Part shown: piece after piece, positions 17,454 to 25,350 of the stretch
Position numbering within the stretch: the first letter of the stretch is position 1
Layout of the letters: every line of letters starts with the position of its first letter
Assembly (NCBI RefSeq): GCF_000372865.1
Contig: NZ_KB889965.1
Coordinates: 3,617,786 to 3,681,785 of the forward strand
Length of the DNA stretch: 64,000 bases
Source: Methylosarcina fibrata AML-C10
GTDB lineage: Bacteria; Pseudomonadota; Gammaproteobacteria; Methylococcales; Methylomonadaceae
Direction: 5' to 3'
Notes under the pieces: model-generated
What the model saw: only the letters and a program-made list of their open reading frames with translations
Told to the model about the DNA's origin: nothing
Database searches by the model: none
Made by a program: the position numbers and the translations under genes

Positions 17454-17786
17454 ATGACAATAATAATATTCATCATCAGCGCATTCATTTCATTAAAAAT
17501 CTTAGGGGCAATAGTTAGAAAAGTACAAAGGGACTCACGAAGGAAGTTTTTAGTAAAAAAGTATGAGAATGCTCATATTGCCGAGAAAATTTTAGATGGC
17601 TATATCTGGCAAGGGCAAACGTCCGAGCAACTGTTTGATTCACGTGGAGGTCCTAATGACATCGAAAGAAAAGTACTTAAGTCAAAAACCAAGGAAACAT
17701 GGAAATATCATCAGGTTAGAAAAGGCCAGTTTAGGATCCGAATTTTTTTAGAAAACGACATTGTTGTCGGGTGGGAAGAAAAATAG
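17454..17786 (+). CDS. Hypothetical membrane-anchored protein with a C-terminal DUF2845-like module
   Basis: 110 residues: an N-terminal hydrophobic helix (MTIIIFIISAFISLKILGAI), a basic linker, then IWQGQTSEQLFDSRGGPNDI and KETWKYHQVRKGQFRIRIFL. The 'G-x-T-x-EQ-L...G-x-P' pattern followed by a W-x-Y strand recurs in small bacterial proteins and recalls the SmpA/BamE-like fold. It starts 22 bases after the preceding gene. Function unknown. Confidence 0.55.
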   Translation: MTIIIFIISAFISLKILGAIVRKVQRDSRRKFLVKKYENAHIAEKILDGYIWQGQTSEQLFDSRGGPNDIERKVLKSKTKETWKYHQVRKGQFRIRIFLENDIVVGWEEK

Positions 17787-17792
17787 AACCAT

Positions 17793-17843
17793 ATTGCGCC
17801 GAAGGAAATTCCATACCATACTCTCCCAATGCCAAACTATCGC
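17793..17843 (+). repeat. RAYT leader copy 2 (solo remnant)
   Basis: Repeats 15258-15308, including the transposase ATG (17829) and its first codons, then diverges. It is the truncated start of a second RAYT copy or of the same element before rearrangement; the two copies flank the RlmN-like and hypothetical genes. Confidence 0.7.
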
Positions 17844-17934
17844 GTAAGTTCGACAAGGGATAATTGGCTCATACAAGTAACAAGCCTTGGTTAGCGGAAC
17901 CGAGAAATGACGATTAGACATTGGAGTAGATATT

Positions 17935-18156
17935 ATGCAGAAGCAATTTACAGCGTTTATTGAGCGCGAAGGGGATGGCTATGTATCGCTTTGCCCGGAG
18001 CTCGATATCGCCAGTCAGGGCGATACCATCGAAGAATCCCGCGAGAATCTTCGGGAAGCATTAGAACTGTTTTTCGAAACAGCCTCTCCCGAGGAGATTC
18101 AGGCGCGCTTGCATGAGGAAGTCTATGTGACCCGACTGGAGATTGCCGTTGGGTAA
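17935..18156 (+). CDS. hicB: HicB-family antitoxin
   Basis: 73 residues with the degenerate RNase-H-like HicB fold: FTAFIEREGDGYVSLCPELD followed by SQGDTIEESRENLREALELF. HicB binds the HicA toxin; no C-terminal DNA-binding domain is visible, so this is the short form. The gene precedes and overlaps hicA. Confidence 0.85.
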   Translation: MQKQFTAFIEREGDGYVSLCPELDIASQGDTIEESRENLREALELFFETASPEEIQARLHEEVYVTRLEIAVG

Positions 18157-18370
18157 GCTCGGTGTTCTCTCCGGGAATCAAGTTTGTGCGATCCTCGCGC
18201 GCCATGGGTTTCTTGAGGTGCGGCGACGCGGCAGCCATATCGTGATGCAGAGGCACCTGTCTGATGCAACGGTTACCGTACCGGTTCCAAACCATGCCGA
18301 AGTGCGGATTGGCACACTTCAATCCATCATCCGCCAGTCCGGGATACCCAGAAGCGAGTTCGAATCTTGA
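18143..18370 (+). CDS. hicA: HicA-family mRNA interferase toxin
   Basis: 75 residues as drawn. The start is uncertain: TTG at 18143 or TTG at 18149 (giving MGKLGVLSGNQ), both inside the hicB 3' end. The double-stranded-RNA-binding-like HicA fold is clear: LSGNQVCAILARHGFLEVRR, then RGSHIVMQR with the catalytic His, VPVPNHAEVRIGTLQSIIRQ and GIPRSEF. HicA cleaves mRNA and is held inactive by HicB. Second toxin-antitoxin pair in this island. Confidence 0.85.
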   Translation: MPLGKLGVLSGNQVCAILARHGFLEVRRRGSHIVMQRHLSDATVTVPVPNHAEVRIGTLQSIIRQSGIPRSEFES

Positions 18371-18524
18371 GCGTTGGCCCACGGCGCTCCAGCTAGTAGC
18401 ACGGATGGAGCTTTGCGGAATCCGGGGCAATCGGGACTTCGATTATCCCGGATTCCACTGCGTTTCATTCGGGCTACTTACTGCCGAATAAGACGAGAGA
18501 GGTTAAGAACAACCCGCCAGAAAC

Positions 18525-20690
18525 TCACAAAACTTCCAATTGCGCATACGCCAGCATCAGCCATTTGGTGCCGGTGTTCCTGAAATTGATCTGCGCTCTT
18601 TCCTGCGCGCCTTCGCCTTCGATTTGCAGCACGACGCCCTCGCCGAATTTGGCGTGGCTGACCCGCTGCCCCAGCCGGTACCGGCTTTCCGCGGCGGGCG
18701 TTTTCGGATTTGCCGGCGCGGCCGCGACAGGGCGGCTGAAGGTGCCGCGCATCCGGACTTCCTGAAGGCATTCGGCGGGAATTTCGCGCAGAAAGCGAGA
18801 GGGCCTGGGGTAGCTGTCGCGTCCGTACAAGCGCCGGGATTCGGCGTAAGTCAGATACAAGCTGCGCATCGCCCGGGTCATGCCGACGTAGCACAGGCGG
18901 CGTTCTTCTTCGAGGCGGCCCGGATCCTCGACCGATTGCAGCGACGGAAACAGGCCTTCTTCCAGGCCGACCATAAACACCAGCTTGAATTCCAGTCCTT
19001 TCGCCGAATGCAGCGTCATCAACTGCACGCAGTCGTCGAAATCCTCGCCCTGCATCTCGCCCGCTTCCAGCGCCGCATGCGCCAGAAAGAGCTCCAGCTC
19101 GCCCAGGTTTTCTTCGTTGTCGGCGTTGTAATCGAACAGGCGCGCGGCGTTCACCAGCTCTTCCAGGTTTTCGACCTTTTCTTCGCCGTTTTCCGCCTTG
19201 TCCTTGCGGTACAGGTCGAGCAGGCCGCTTGTTTCGACGGCCTTCCGGACTTTTTCGTAAAGCTCCAGTCCTTCGGAGTCCTCGCCGAGGCGCTCGATCA
19301 ACGCCATGAATCCGGCCAGCGCGTTGCCGGCCCGGGCGGAAATCCGTCCTTGCCGGATCATCGTGTCCGCCGCCTGCCACAGCGAAACACTCCGGTCGCG
19401 GGCGAGCAGGCGAATCTCGTCCACCGTTTTGGCACCGATGCCCCGGGCCGGCGTATTGACCACGCGCTCGAAGGAAACGTCGTCGTGACGGTTGGCGATC
19501 AGCCGGAGATACGCCAGCGCGTTTTTGATCTCCGCCCGGTCGAAGAAGCGCAGGCCGCCGTAGACCCGGTAAGGAATGCCCGAAGCCACCAGCTTTTCCT
19601 CGAACTGGCGCGACTGCGCGTTGGAGCGGTACAGGATGGCCGCGTCGCTGCGCAGGCCGCCTTCGTTGATCCAGGCTTTGATCCTTTCGACGACGAAATA
19701 GGCTTCGTCCAGTTCGTTGAAGGCGGCATAGACCGAAATCGGCTCGCCTTCGCCGGACTCGGTCCAAAGTTCCTTGCCGAGCCGGCCGTCGTTGTGGGCA
19801 ATGACCTCGTTGGCGGCTTTCAGAATGTTGCCGGTCGAACGGTAATTCTGTTCCAGTTTGATCAGTTGATGCGTCGGATAATGTTTCTGGAAGCTGTAAA
19901 TGTTTTCGATCTTGGCGCCGCGCCAGCCGTAAATGGACTGATCGTCGTCGCCGACGACGAACAGATTGTCCAGTCCTTCGGTCAACAAGCGGAGCCAGGC
20001 ATACTGGATGGTGTTGGTGTCCTGAAACTCGTCGACGTGCACGTGCCGGAACCGCTGCCGGTAAAACGCCAGCACCTCGGGATTGTCGCGCAACAGCTCG
20101 TGCGCCCTGAGCAGCAGTTCGGCGAAATCGACCAGGCCGGAACGCTCGCAGAGCTCTTCGTAGGCCCGGTAAATCGCAATCATCTGGCGGGCAAAGAGAT
20201 CGCCTGTGTCCGGCAGGTGCCGGGCCCGGACGCCTTCGTCCTTTTGCGCGTTGATGTACCATTGCACCTGTTTCGGCGGCCACCGGGCCTCGTCCAGGTT
20301 CATGCCGCTCAACAGGCGTTTGATGACTCTGAGCTGGTCGGCCGAATCCATGACCTGAAAGGTGGGCGGCAATCTCGCCTGTTCGGCATGACGCCTGAGC
20401 AGGCGATGGGCGAGGCCGTGAAACGTGCCGATCCACATGGCGTTAGCCGGGATCTTCAGCAGTTCTTCGATTCGGCTGCGCATTTCCCGCGCCGCCTTGT
20501 TGGTGAAGGTCACTGCCAGGATGCTGTGCGGGGACAGCCCTTCCACCCGGATCTGCCAGGCGATGCGGTGAACCAGGACGCGGGTCTTGCCGCTGCCGGC
20601 CCCGGCCAGAACCAGAAGCGGCTGCGAAGGCGCGGTGACGGCCTGGCGCTGCTCCGCGTTGAGAGGTTCGATAATCGAGGTAATGTCCAT
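18525..20690 (-). CDS. uvrD: DNA helicase II (UvrD)
   Basis: 721 residues, the normal length. SF1A helicase motifs in order: LNAEQRQAV (Q), AGAGSGKTRVL (I), VTFTNKAAREMRSRI (Ia), VDEFQDTN (II), VGDDDQSIYGWRGA (III), EQNYRST (IV), QLMTLHSAKGLEF (V) and EERRLCYVGMTRA (VI), then a C-terminal Tudor-like GQRVSHAKFGEGVV. It unwinds DNA 3' to 5' in mismatch and nucleotide-excision repair. It stands alone, divergent from the DUF2892 gene. mutS lies 37 kb away in the same window. Confidence 0.95.
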   Translation of the reverse strand: MDITSIIEPLNAEQRQAVTAPSQPLLVLAGAGSGKTRVLVHRIAWQIRVEGLSPHSILAVTFTNKAAREMRSRIEELLKIPANAMWIGTFHGLAHRLLRRHAEQARLPPTFQVMDSADQLRVIKRLLSGMNLDEARWPPKQVQWYINAQKDEGVRARHLPDTGDLFARQMIAIYRAYEELCERSGLVDFAELLLRAHELLRDNPEVLAFYRQRFRHVHVDEFQDTNTIQYAWLRLLTEGLDNLFVVGDDDQSIYGWRGAKIENIYSFQKHYPTHQLIKLEQNYRSTGNILKAANEVIAHNDGRLGKELWTESGEGEPISVYAAFNELDEAYFVVERIKAWINEGGLRSDAAILYRSNAQSRQFEEKLVASGIPYRVYGGLRFFDRAEIKNALAYLRLIANRHDDVSFERVVNTPARGIGAKTVDEIRLLARDRSVSLWQAADTMIRQGRISARAGNALAGFMALIERLGEDSEGLELYEKVRKAVETSGLLDLYRKDKAENGEEKVENLEELVNAARLFDYNADNEENLGELELFLAHAALEAGEMQGEDFDDCVQLMTLHSAKGLEFKLVFMVGLEEGLFPSLQSVEDPGRLEEERRLCYVGMTRAMRSLYLTYAESRRLYGRDSYPRPSRFLREIPAECLQEVRMRGTFSRPVAAAPANPKTPAAESRYRLGQRVSHAKFGEGVVLQIEGEGAQERAQINFRNTGTKWLMLAYAQLEVL

Positions 20691-20802
20691 TATTTTATCG
20701 CTTGCAGATTTCGTGCATCTGTGTATATTTGCTCAGTTTGGGTAACGGCAAATTGAAATGAGGTTTTGCCGAATAATAATCAATGCACATAGAGGAATGA
20801 AG

Positions 20803-21042
20803 ATGAAGTTCGATTATAAACGTATGTTCAAGTATGAAAACAATGTCGGGGGCAAGGAAAAGCAATACCGTATCTACGGCGGCTCGGCCATGGTGGTCAT
20901 TTCCGTTTTCACCGCTTCGATTTTCTTTTTGCTGGTGGGTTCCATCCTGATCGCCACCGGATTTTTCGGCTTCTGCCCGATCAATGCGGGTCTTTGCCGA
21001 AGCACCGGCGATGTGCCCGGCGGCGAGGCGCCGTCGGCTTGA
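20803..21042 (+). CDS. DUF2892-like small inner-membrane protein
   Basis: 79 residues from MKFDYKRMFKYENN; AGAGGA at 20791-20796 favours the ATG at 20803 over the one at 20797. The motif NVGGKEKQYRIYGG, a hydrophobic region (VVISVFTASIFFLLVGSIL) and FGFCPINAGLC match the DUF2892 fold (YgaP-type membrane part), in which the FCP segment follows the second helix. Function unknown. Confidence 0.6.
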   Translation: MKFDYKRMFKYENNVGGKEKQYRIYGGSAMVVISVFTASIFFLLVGSILIATGFFGFCPINAGLCRSTGDVPGGEAPSA

Positions 21043-21098
21043 TCGGGCAAGGCTCGGGGCAGGGGTTGTTGCCGCCTTGAGCCTTCGTCTTTCGCCGG

Positions 21099-21536
21099 TC
21101 AGTCCTCCTTTCGAAACTCTCCTTCCAGGACGTCTTTTTCGGCAGGCCACGGCTTTGGCATGGGGCCGTCCATTCGAGTAACGACATTCTCAATGATATA
21201 GCGGGCTATTTTTTTGCGCAATTGAGGAACCAGGCAGGCAAAGCCGAGCAGGTCGGTAATGAATCCCGGCGTCAGCAAGAGCGCGCCTCCGGCCAGAATG
21301 ATTGGGCCTTCGATCATTTCATAAGCGGGCACGATGCCTTGAGCGAGGCTCGCCTGGAAGCGCTGAAAGGTCGCAAGGCCCTGCTGCTTCAATAGCCAGG
21401 CGCCGAGCGCGGCGGTAAAAACCACCAGGAAAACGGTCGGCGCTGCGCCGATGACGCCGCCGACCGCAATCAGCAAGTAGATTTCCAGAAAAGGGACAAT
21501 CAGGACCAGAAGAAACAACCATTGAAAAATTTTCAT
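21099..21536 (-). CDS. fxsA: FxsA-family membrane protein
   Basis: 145 residues from MKIFQWLFLLVLIVPFLEIY, the normal FxsA start. Four hydrophobic stretches are seen, with the conserved EIYLLIAVGGVIGA, LLKQQGL and LTPGFITDLLGFACLVPQLR segments. FxsA (SuF of F plasmid exclusion) is an inner-membrane protein of poorly defined role. It is divergent from cutA. Confidence 0.88.
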   Translation of the reverse strand: MKIFQWLFLLVLIVPFLEIYLLIAVGGVIGAAPTVFLVVFTAALGAWLLKQQGLATFQRFQASLAQGIVPAYEMIEGPIILAGGALLLTPGFITDLLGFACLVPQLRKKIARYIIENVVTRMDGPMPKPWPAEKDVLEGEFRKED

Positions 21537-21634
21537 CGAACCACTCTGTTTCAAAATACTGTCCACACAATATAAAGGCAATTTGGGTCAAATTCTAGGA
21601 TAATATCGCTCCGGGAATTCCATACCTCTTAAAT

Positions 21635-21961
21635 ATGTCAAAAGCTGTTCAAATTATTCTGTGCACCTGTCCCGATCAAGAAACGGCCGAAAACATCGCG
21701 CGTCTGCTGATTGAAAGGAATCTGGCCGCGTGCGTGAACATTTTGCCCGGACTGACTTCTTATTACCGATGGCAGGGGCAGATCGAATCGGCGCAAGAGC
21801 TTCTGCTGTTGATAAAATCGAGTGGCGCCCGCTATTCGGCGGTGGAAGCGGCCATTCTCGAGAATCACCCTTACGAGCTGCCGGAAATCGTCGCCGTTCC
21901 CGTCGAGCAAGGTTTACCCGATTATCTGCATTGGATTGATTCATGTTTATCCGCAAACTGA
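21635..21961 (+). CDS. cutA: CutA1 divalent-cation tolerance protein
   Basis: 108 residues, full length. Family signatures: CTCPDQETAENIARLLIERN, LAACVNILPGLTSYYRWQG and HPYELPEIVAVPVEQGLPDYL. CutA1 is a trimeric PII-like protein linked to copper tolerance and, in E. coli, encoded next to dsbD (dipZ), exactly as here; the genes overlap by 19 bases. Confidence 0.93.
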   Translation: MSKAVQIILCTCPDQETAENIARLLIERNLAACVNILPGLTSYYRWQGQIESAQELLLLIKSSGARYSAVEAAILENHPYELPEIVAVPVEQGLPDYLHWIDSCLSAN

Positions 21962-24168
21962 TTTTATTCTGTTTACTCCAACTTGTCGCTCATCCGCTCC
22001 TCGCTCAGACTCAGGACGAACTGCTGCCGCCCGAACAGGCTTTCAAGCTGACGGCGAAAGCGCTGCCTGGGAATCGGCTCGAATTCGACTGGAAAGTGGC
22101 CGAAGGCTATTCCCTCTACCGCAACAACATGCATTTCGAGTCGAAAACCGACGGCATCCAATTGGCCTCACCGGTTTTTCCCGCCGGTAAAATCAAGCAC
22201 GACGACATTCTGGGCGATATCGTCCATTATCGGGATCAATTGACCGTTCCGGTCGGGTTTACCGGCGGCAACGGCGTTTCGTCCATGCAGGTGCAGGTCC
22301 GCTATCAGGGCTGCGCCGACTGGGGCGTCTGCTATCCGCCTCAGAAAAAGACGATGGAGATCGGCCTGGCCGGAAACGTCTCGGCCGCGAGCGTCAATCC
22401 TTTAACCCAACTGGTGCAAGGCATTTCGGGCCTGTTGCCGAAATCCGCCGACGACGCTTTGTTGCCGCCGGACCGGGCTTTTCAATTTTTTGCTTCGGTC
22501 AAGGACGGCAATACGCTGCACGTGAACTGGCTGATCGCGGACGGTTATTATCTCTATCGGGATAAAACCGAGCTGGCCCCGGTGAACTCGGGAGCCGTCC
22601 GGTTGGGCGGGTTTTCGGTTCCCCGGGGCGAGCCCAAAGAGGATCCCGAGTTCGGCCAGGTGGAAGTCTTTCACAACGAGTTGAGCTTCGACGTGCCTCT
22701 TGTCCGGAAGGACAAGGGGCCGGCCACCCTTTCCTTGCAGGCCAAATTCCAGGGCTGCGCCGACCGGGGCGTCTGCTATCCGCCGATGGAAAAGACGGTG
22801 GCTCTGGAATTGCCTGCGGTGACCGAGGTTTCGGCCTCCGGCGGCTTCGAGCCGACGGAAGCGGCGGTTTCCGAACAGGACCGGATCGTCCGGTCGCTGC
22901 GGCAGGACAGCCTGGGCATGACGCTGCTCAGCTTTTTCGGATTCGGGCTGCTGTTGTCGTTTACTCCCTGCATTTTTCCGATGATTCCGATCCTGTCCGG
23001 AATCATTGTCGGGCACCGTCACATCACCACGCTTCGGGCCTTTTTGCTTTCCTTGAGCTATGTCGTGGCCTCGGCTTTAACCTATACGGTTTTCGGCATC
23101 CTCGCCGCGCTGTTCGGCAGCAATCTGCAAACCACGTTCCAGCAGCCGTGGATCATCGGTCTGTTCAGTGCGGTATTCGTCGGCTTGTCGCTGTCGATGT
23201 TCGGCTTCTATCATCTGGAATTGCCGAAGTCGTGGCAGCTCAAATTGCATAATTCCGGAGAGAGGCATCGCGACGGGTCGCTGATGGGCGCGGCCATCAT
23301 GGGCGCCCTGTCGTCCCTCATCGTCGGCCCCTGCGTGGCCGCGCCGCTGGCGGCCGCGCTGATTTACATCGGCCAGACCGGCGATGCTGTGCTGGGCGGC
23401 AGCGCCTTGTTCACGATGGGCCTGGGCATGGGCGTGCCGTTGTTGCTGCTCGGCGCTTCGGCGGGAAAACTGCTGCCCAGGGCCGGCGACTGGCTGAACT
23501 CGACCAAGGCGGTGTTCGGGGTGATCATGCTGGCCGTTGCGGTCTGGATGCTCGGCCGCATTCTGCCGCCGGCGGTCACGATGCTGCTGTGGGCCGCCTT
23601 GCTGATCGTTCCGGCCGTTTATCTGAGCGCGCTCGATCCTTTGCCGCACGGCAGCTCCGGCTGGCGCAAGCTGTGGAAGGGGACCGGCCTGATGATGCTG
23701 GCCTACGGCCTGTTGTTGTTGATCGGCTTCAGCGGCGGCAACACCAATCCGCTGCAGCCGCTTCAGGGCATCGCCGTCGGCAAGGCGGCCCCGGTCGAAG
23801 CGGGCCTGCCCTTCGAACCGGTCGCCAGTCTTGTCGAGCTGGAATCCAGGCTCCGGCAGGCCGGCGCCGAGCATCGGGTCGTCATGCTGGATTTTTACGC
23901 GGACTGGTGCATCTCCTGCAAGGAAATGGAAGCCTATACCTTTACCGACCCGAAAGTGAAATCGGCCCTGGCCGGAATGCTGCTGCTGCGGGCGGACGTG
24001 ACCCGGAATTCGGATGAGGACAAAGCGTTGCTGGCCCGGTTCAATCTGATCGGCCCTCCCGCGATTCTGTTTTTCGGCGAAGGGGGGCATGAAAAATCCT
24101 CGCTGCGCGTTATCGGCTACCAGGACAGCGAAACCTTTATCAAATCATTGCAACGGGTAAAATCATGA
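21943..24168 (+). CDS. dsbD: Thiol:disulfide interchange protein DsbD with a duplicated N-terminal domain
   Basis: 741 residues against ~565 in E. coli. A signal peptide ends near LLA-21. Two tandem nDsbD-like domains follow, each with its own Cys pair: YQGCADWGVCYPP (C124, C130) and FQGCADRGVCYPP (C272, C278). The eight-helix transmembrane domain has FTPCIFP (C343) and VGPCVAAP, and the C-terminal thioredoxin domain has WCISC (C656, C659). DsbD carries electrons from cytosolic thioredoxin to periplasmic DsbC, DsbG and CcmG. The extra periplasmic domain is unusual. Operon with cutA and a TlpA-like gene. Confidence 0.93.
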   Translation: MFIRKLILFCLLQLVAHPLLAQTQDELLPPEQAFKLTAKALPGNRLEFDWKVAEGYSLYRNNMHFESKTDGIQLASPVFPAGKIKHDDILGDIVHYRDQLTVPVGFTGGNGVSSMQVQVRYQGCADWGVCYPPQKKTMEIGLAGNVSAASVNPLTQLVQGISGLLPKSADDALLPPDRAFQFFASVKDGNTLHVNWLIADGYYLYRDKTELAPVNSGAVRLGGFSVPRGEPKEDPEFGQVEVFHNELSFDVPLVRKDKGPATLSLQAKFQGCADRGVCYPPMEKTVALELPAVTEVSASGGFEPTEAAVSEQDRIVRSLRQDSLGMTLLSFFGFGLLLSFTPCIFPMIPILSGIIVGHRHITTLRAFLLSLSYVVASALTYTVFGILAALFGSNLQTTFQQPWIIGLFSAVFVGLSLSMFGFYHLELPKSWQLKLHNSGERHRDGSLMGAAIMGALSSLIVGPCVAAPLAAALIYIGQTGDAVLGGSALFTMGLGMGVPLLLLGASAGKLLPRAGDWLNSTKAVFGVIMLAVAVWMLGRILPPAVTMLLWAALLIVPAVYLSALDPLPHGSSGWRKLWKGTGLMMLAYGLLLLIGFSGGNTNPLQPLQGIAVGKAAPVEAGLPFEPVASLVELESRLRQAGAEHRVVMLDFYADWCISCKEMEAYTFTDPKVKSALAGMLLLRADVTRNSDEDKALLARFNLIGPPAILFFGEGGHEKSSLRVIGYQDSETFIKSLQRVKS

Positions 24169-24677
24169 AACGAACCTTCCTGATCTTGGGAGTTGCCCTG
24201 GCGGCGCTGGTCTTGGGCGTTGTTTCCCGGCAACTGTTGACTCCACTTTTTTCGGCGCCGTCCTCGTCGCTGCCCGAGTTCGGCTTTCCCGATCTGTCGG
24301 ACCGGCAACGCAGCGTGTCCGAATGGCGGGGCAAGGTTCTGGTGCTGAATTTCTGGGCGACCTGGTGTCCGCCGTGCCGCGAAGAGATGCCGGAACTGAT
24401 CGCGCTGCAAAAGCAATATTCGGAAAAAGGCCTGCAAGTCGTCGGCATTGCCATAGAGGACAAGGAGCCGGTCAGCGAATTTCTCGACTTCGTCGACATG
24501 AATTACCCGATTCTGATCGCCGGCGATGCCGGGCTCCCTCTGGCCCGGCAACTGGGCAATACGATGGGCGCGGTCCCTTATACGCTGGTGGTCGACCGGC
24601 AGGGACGGATCGTCTACAGCCAGCCGGGGCAAGTCACTAAAGACAAGATGCAGCCAATCATCGAGCCGTTGTTGTAA
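24165..24677 (+). CDS. TlpA/ResA-like periplasmic thioredoxin
   Basis: 170 residues; the ATG overlaps the dsbD stop (ATGA). An N-terminal anchor or signal helix (LILGVALAALVLGVV) precedes a thioredoxin fold with active site WCPPC (C68, C71), preceded by VLVLNFWAT, and cis-Pro in GAVPYTLVVD. Encoded directly after dsbD it is a natural recipient of DsbD electrons, probably for cytochrome c maturation or periplasmic thiol reduction. It ends in a 20-base tail-to-tail overlap with the response-regulator gene. Confidence 0.87.
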   Translation: MKRTFLILGVALAALVLGVVSRQLLTPLFSAPSSSLPEFGFPDLSDRQRSVSEWRGKVLVLNFWATWCPPCREEMPELIALQKQYSEKGLQVVGIAIEDKEPVSEFLDFVDMNYPILIAGDAGLPLARQLGNTMGAVPYTLVVDRQGRIVYSQPGQVTKDKMQPIIEPLL

Positions 24678-25350
24678 CCGAGCCGCCGTCGCCCGACAAC
24701 TCCAGAAGATCGATCACGTTCAGCCGGATCGCCAGCCGGGTCAGTTCGATGTCGCTGGCCACGCCGAGCTTGCGTTTGATCAGATAGTGGCAGTTGCATA
24801 CCGTTTTCGGGCTGATGTTCAGCGTCCGGGCGATGTCGTCCGGGGTTCGGGCTTCGACCAGAAGACGCAATATCTCGAATTCTCTTATCGTCAGCGACTC
24901 CAGCGCCAGGTGGCTTCCGCCCAGTTTTTCCAGTGCCAGCGCCTGGGCGATGTCGGGGCTCAGCACAGGACGGCCCGCATGGACGTCCCGGATCGCGCGC
25001 AGCAGCATCTCCGGCGGGCTGCTTTTGGTGACATAGCCCAGGGCGCCGGCGCGGCCGGCCTGCACGGCGAAACCGGGATTCTGGTGCATGCTGAACACCA
25101 GAATTTTTGCCTCGGCGCACCGCTGTTTGATGCGGCGGATAAGTTCCAGTCCTCCGGCGCCGGGCAGGGACAAGTCGGTAATCACCAGGTCCGGAGTGCA
25201 TTGCTTGAACTGCCGGTAAGCCTGGGCACCCTCCGCCGCTTCCGCGACCACTTCCAAATCCGGCTGTTTCGCCAGCAAGGCGCGATAGCCTTCCCTGACG
25301 ATCGCATGATCGTCCACCAGCAGGATTCGGATCAGAGAGGCCGGCGTCAT
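24658..25350 (-). CDS. NarL/FixJ-family response regulator
   Basis: 230 residues. Receiver domain with acidic pair LVDDHAIVREG, phospho-acceptor D59 in DLVITDLSLPG and K in YVTKSSPPEM, followed by a LuxR-type helix-turn-helix (LTIREFEILRLLVEARTPDD, ISPKTVCNCHYLIKRKLG). It starts in a 4-base overlap with its kinase gene. The pair resembles the MoxX/MoxY regulators of methylotrophs in layout, but this cannot be proven from motifs. Confidence 0.85.
   Translation of the reverse strand: MTPASLIRILLVDDHAIVREGYRALLAKQPDLEVVAEAAEGAQAYRQFKQCTPDLVITDLSLPGAGGLELIRRIKQRCAEAKILVFSMHQNPGFAVQAGRAGALGYVTKSSPPEMLLRAIRDVHAGRPVLSPDIAQALALEKLGGSHLALESLTIREFEILRLLVEARTPDDIARTLNISPKTVCNCHYLIKRKLGVASDIELTRLAIRLNVIDLLELSGDGGSVTTTAR

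Noticed and set aside
18540-20756. Plus-strand reading frame of 738 codons, and a 652-codon minus-strand frame at 18478-20436
   Set aside because: Both are out-of-frame shadows of uvrD, which has all helicase motifs in its own frame.
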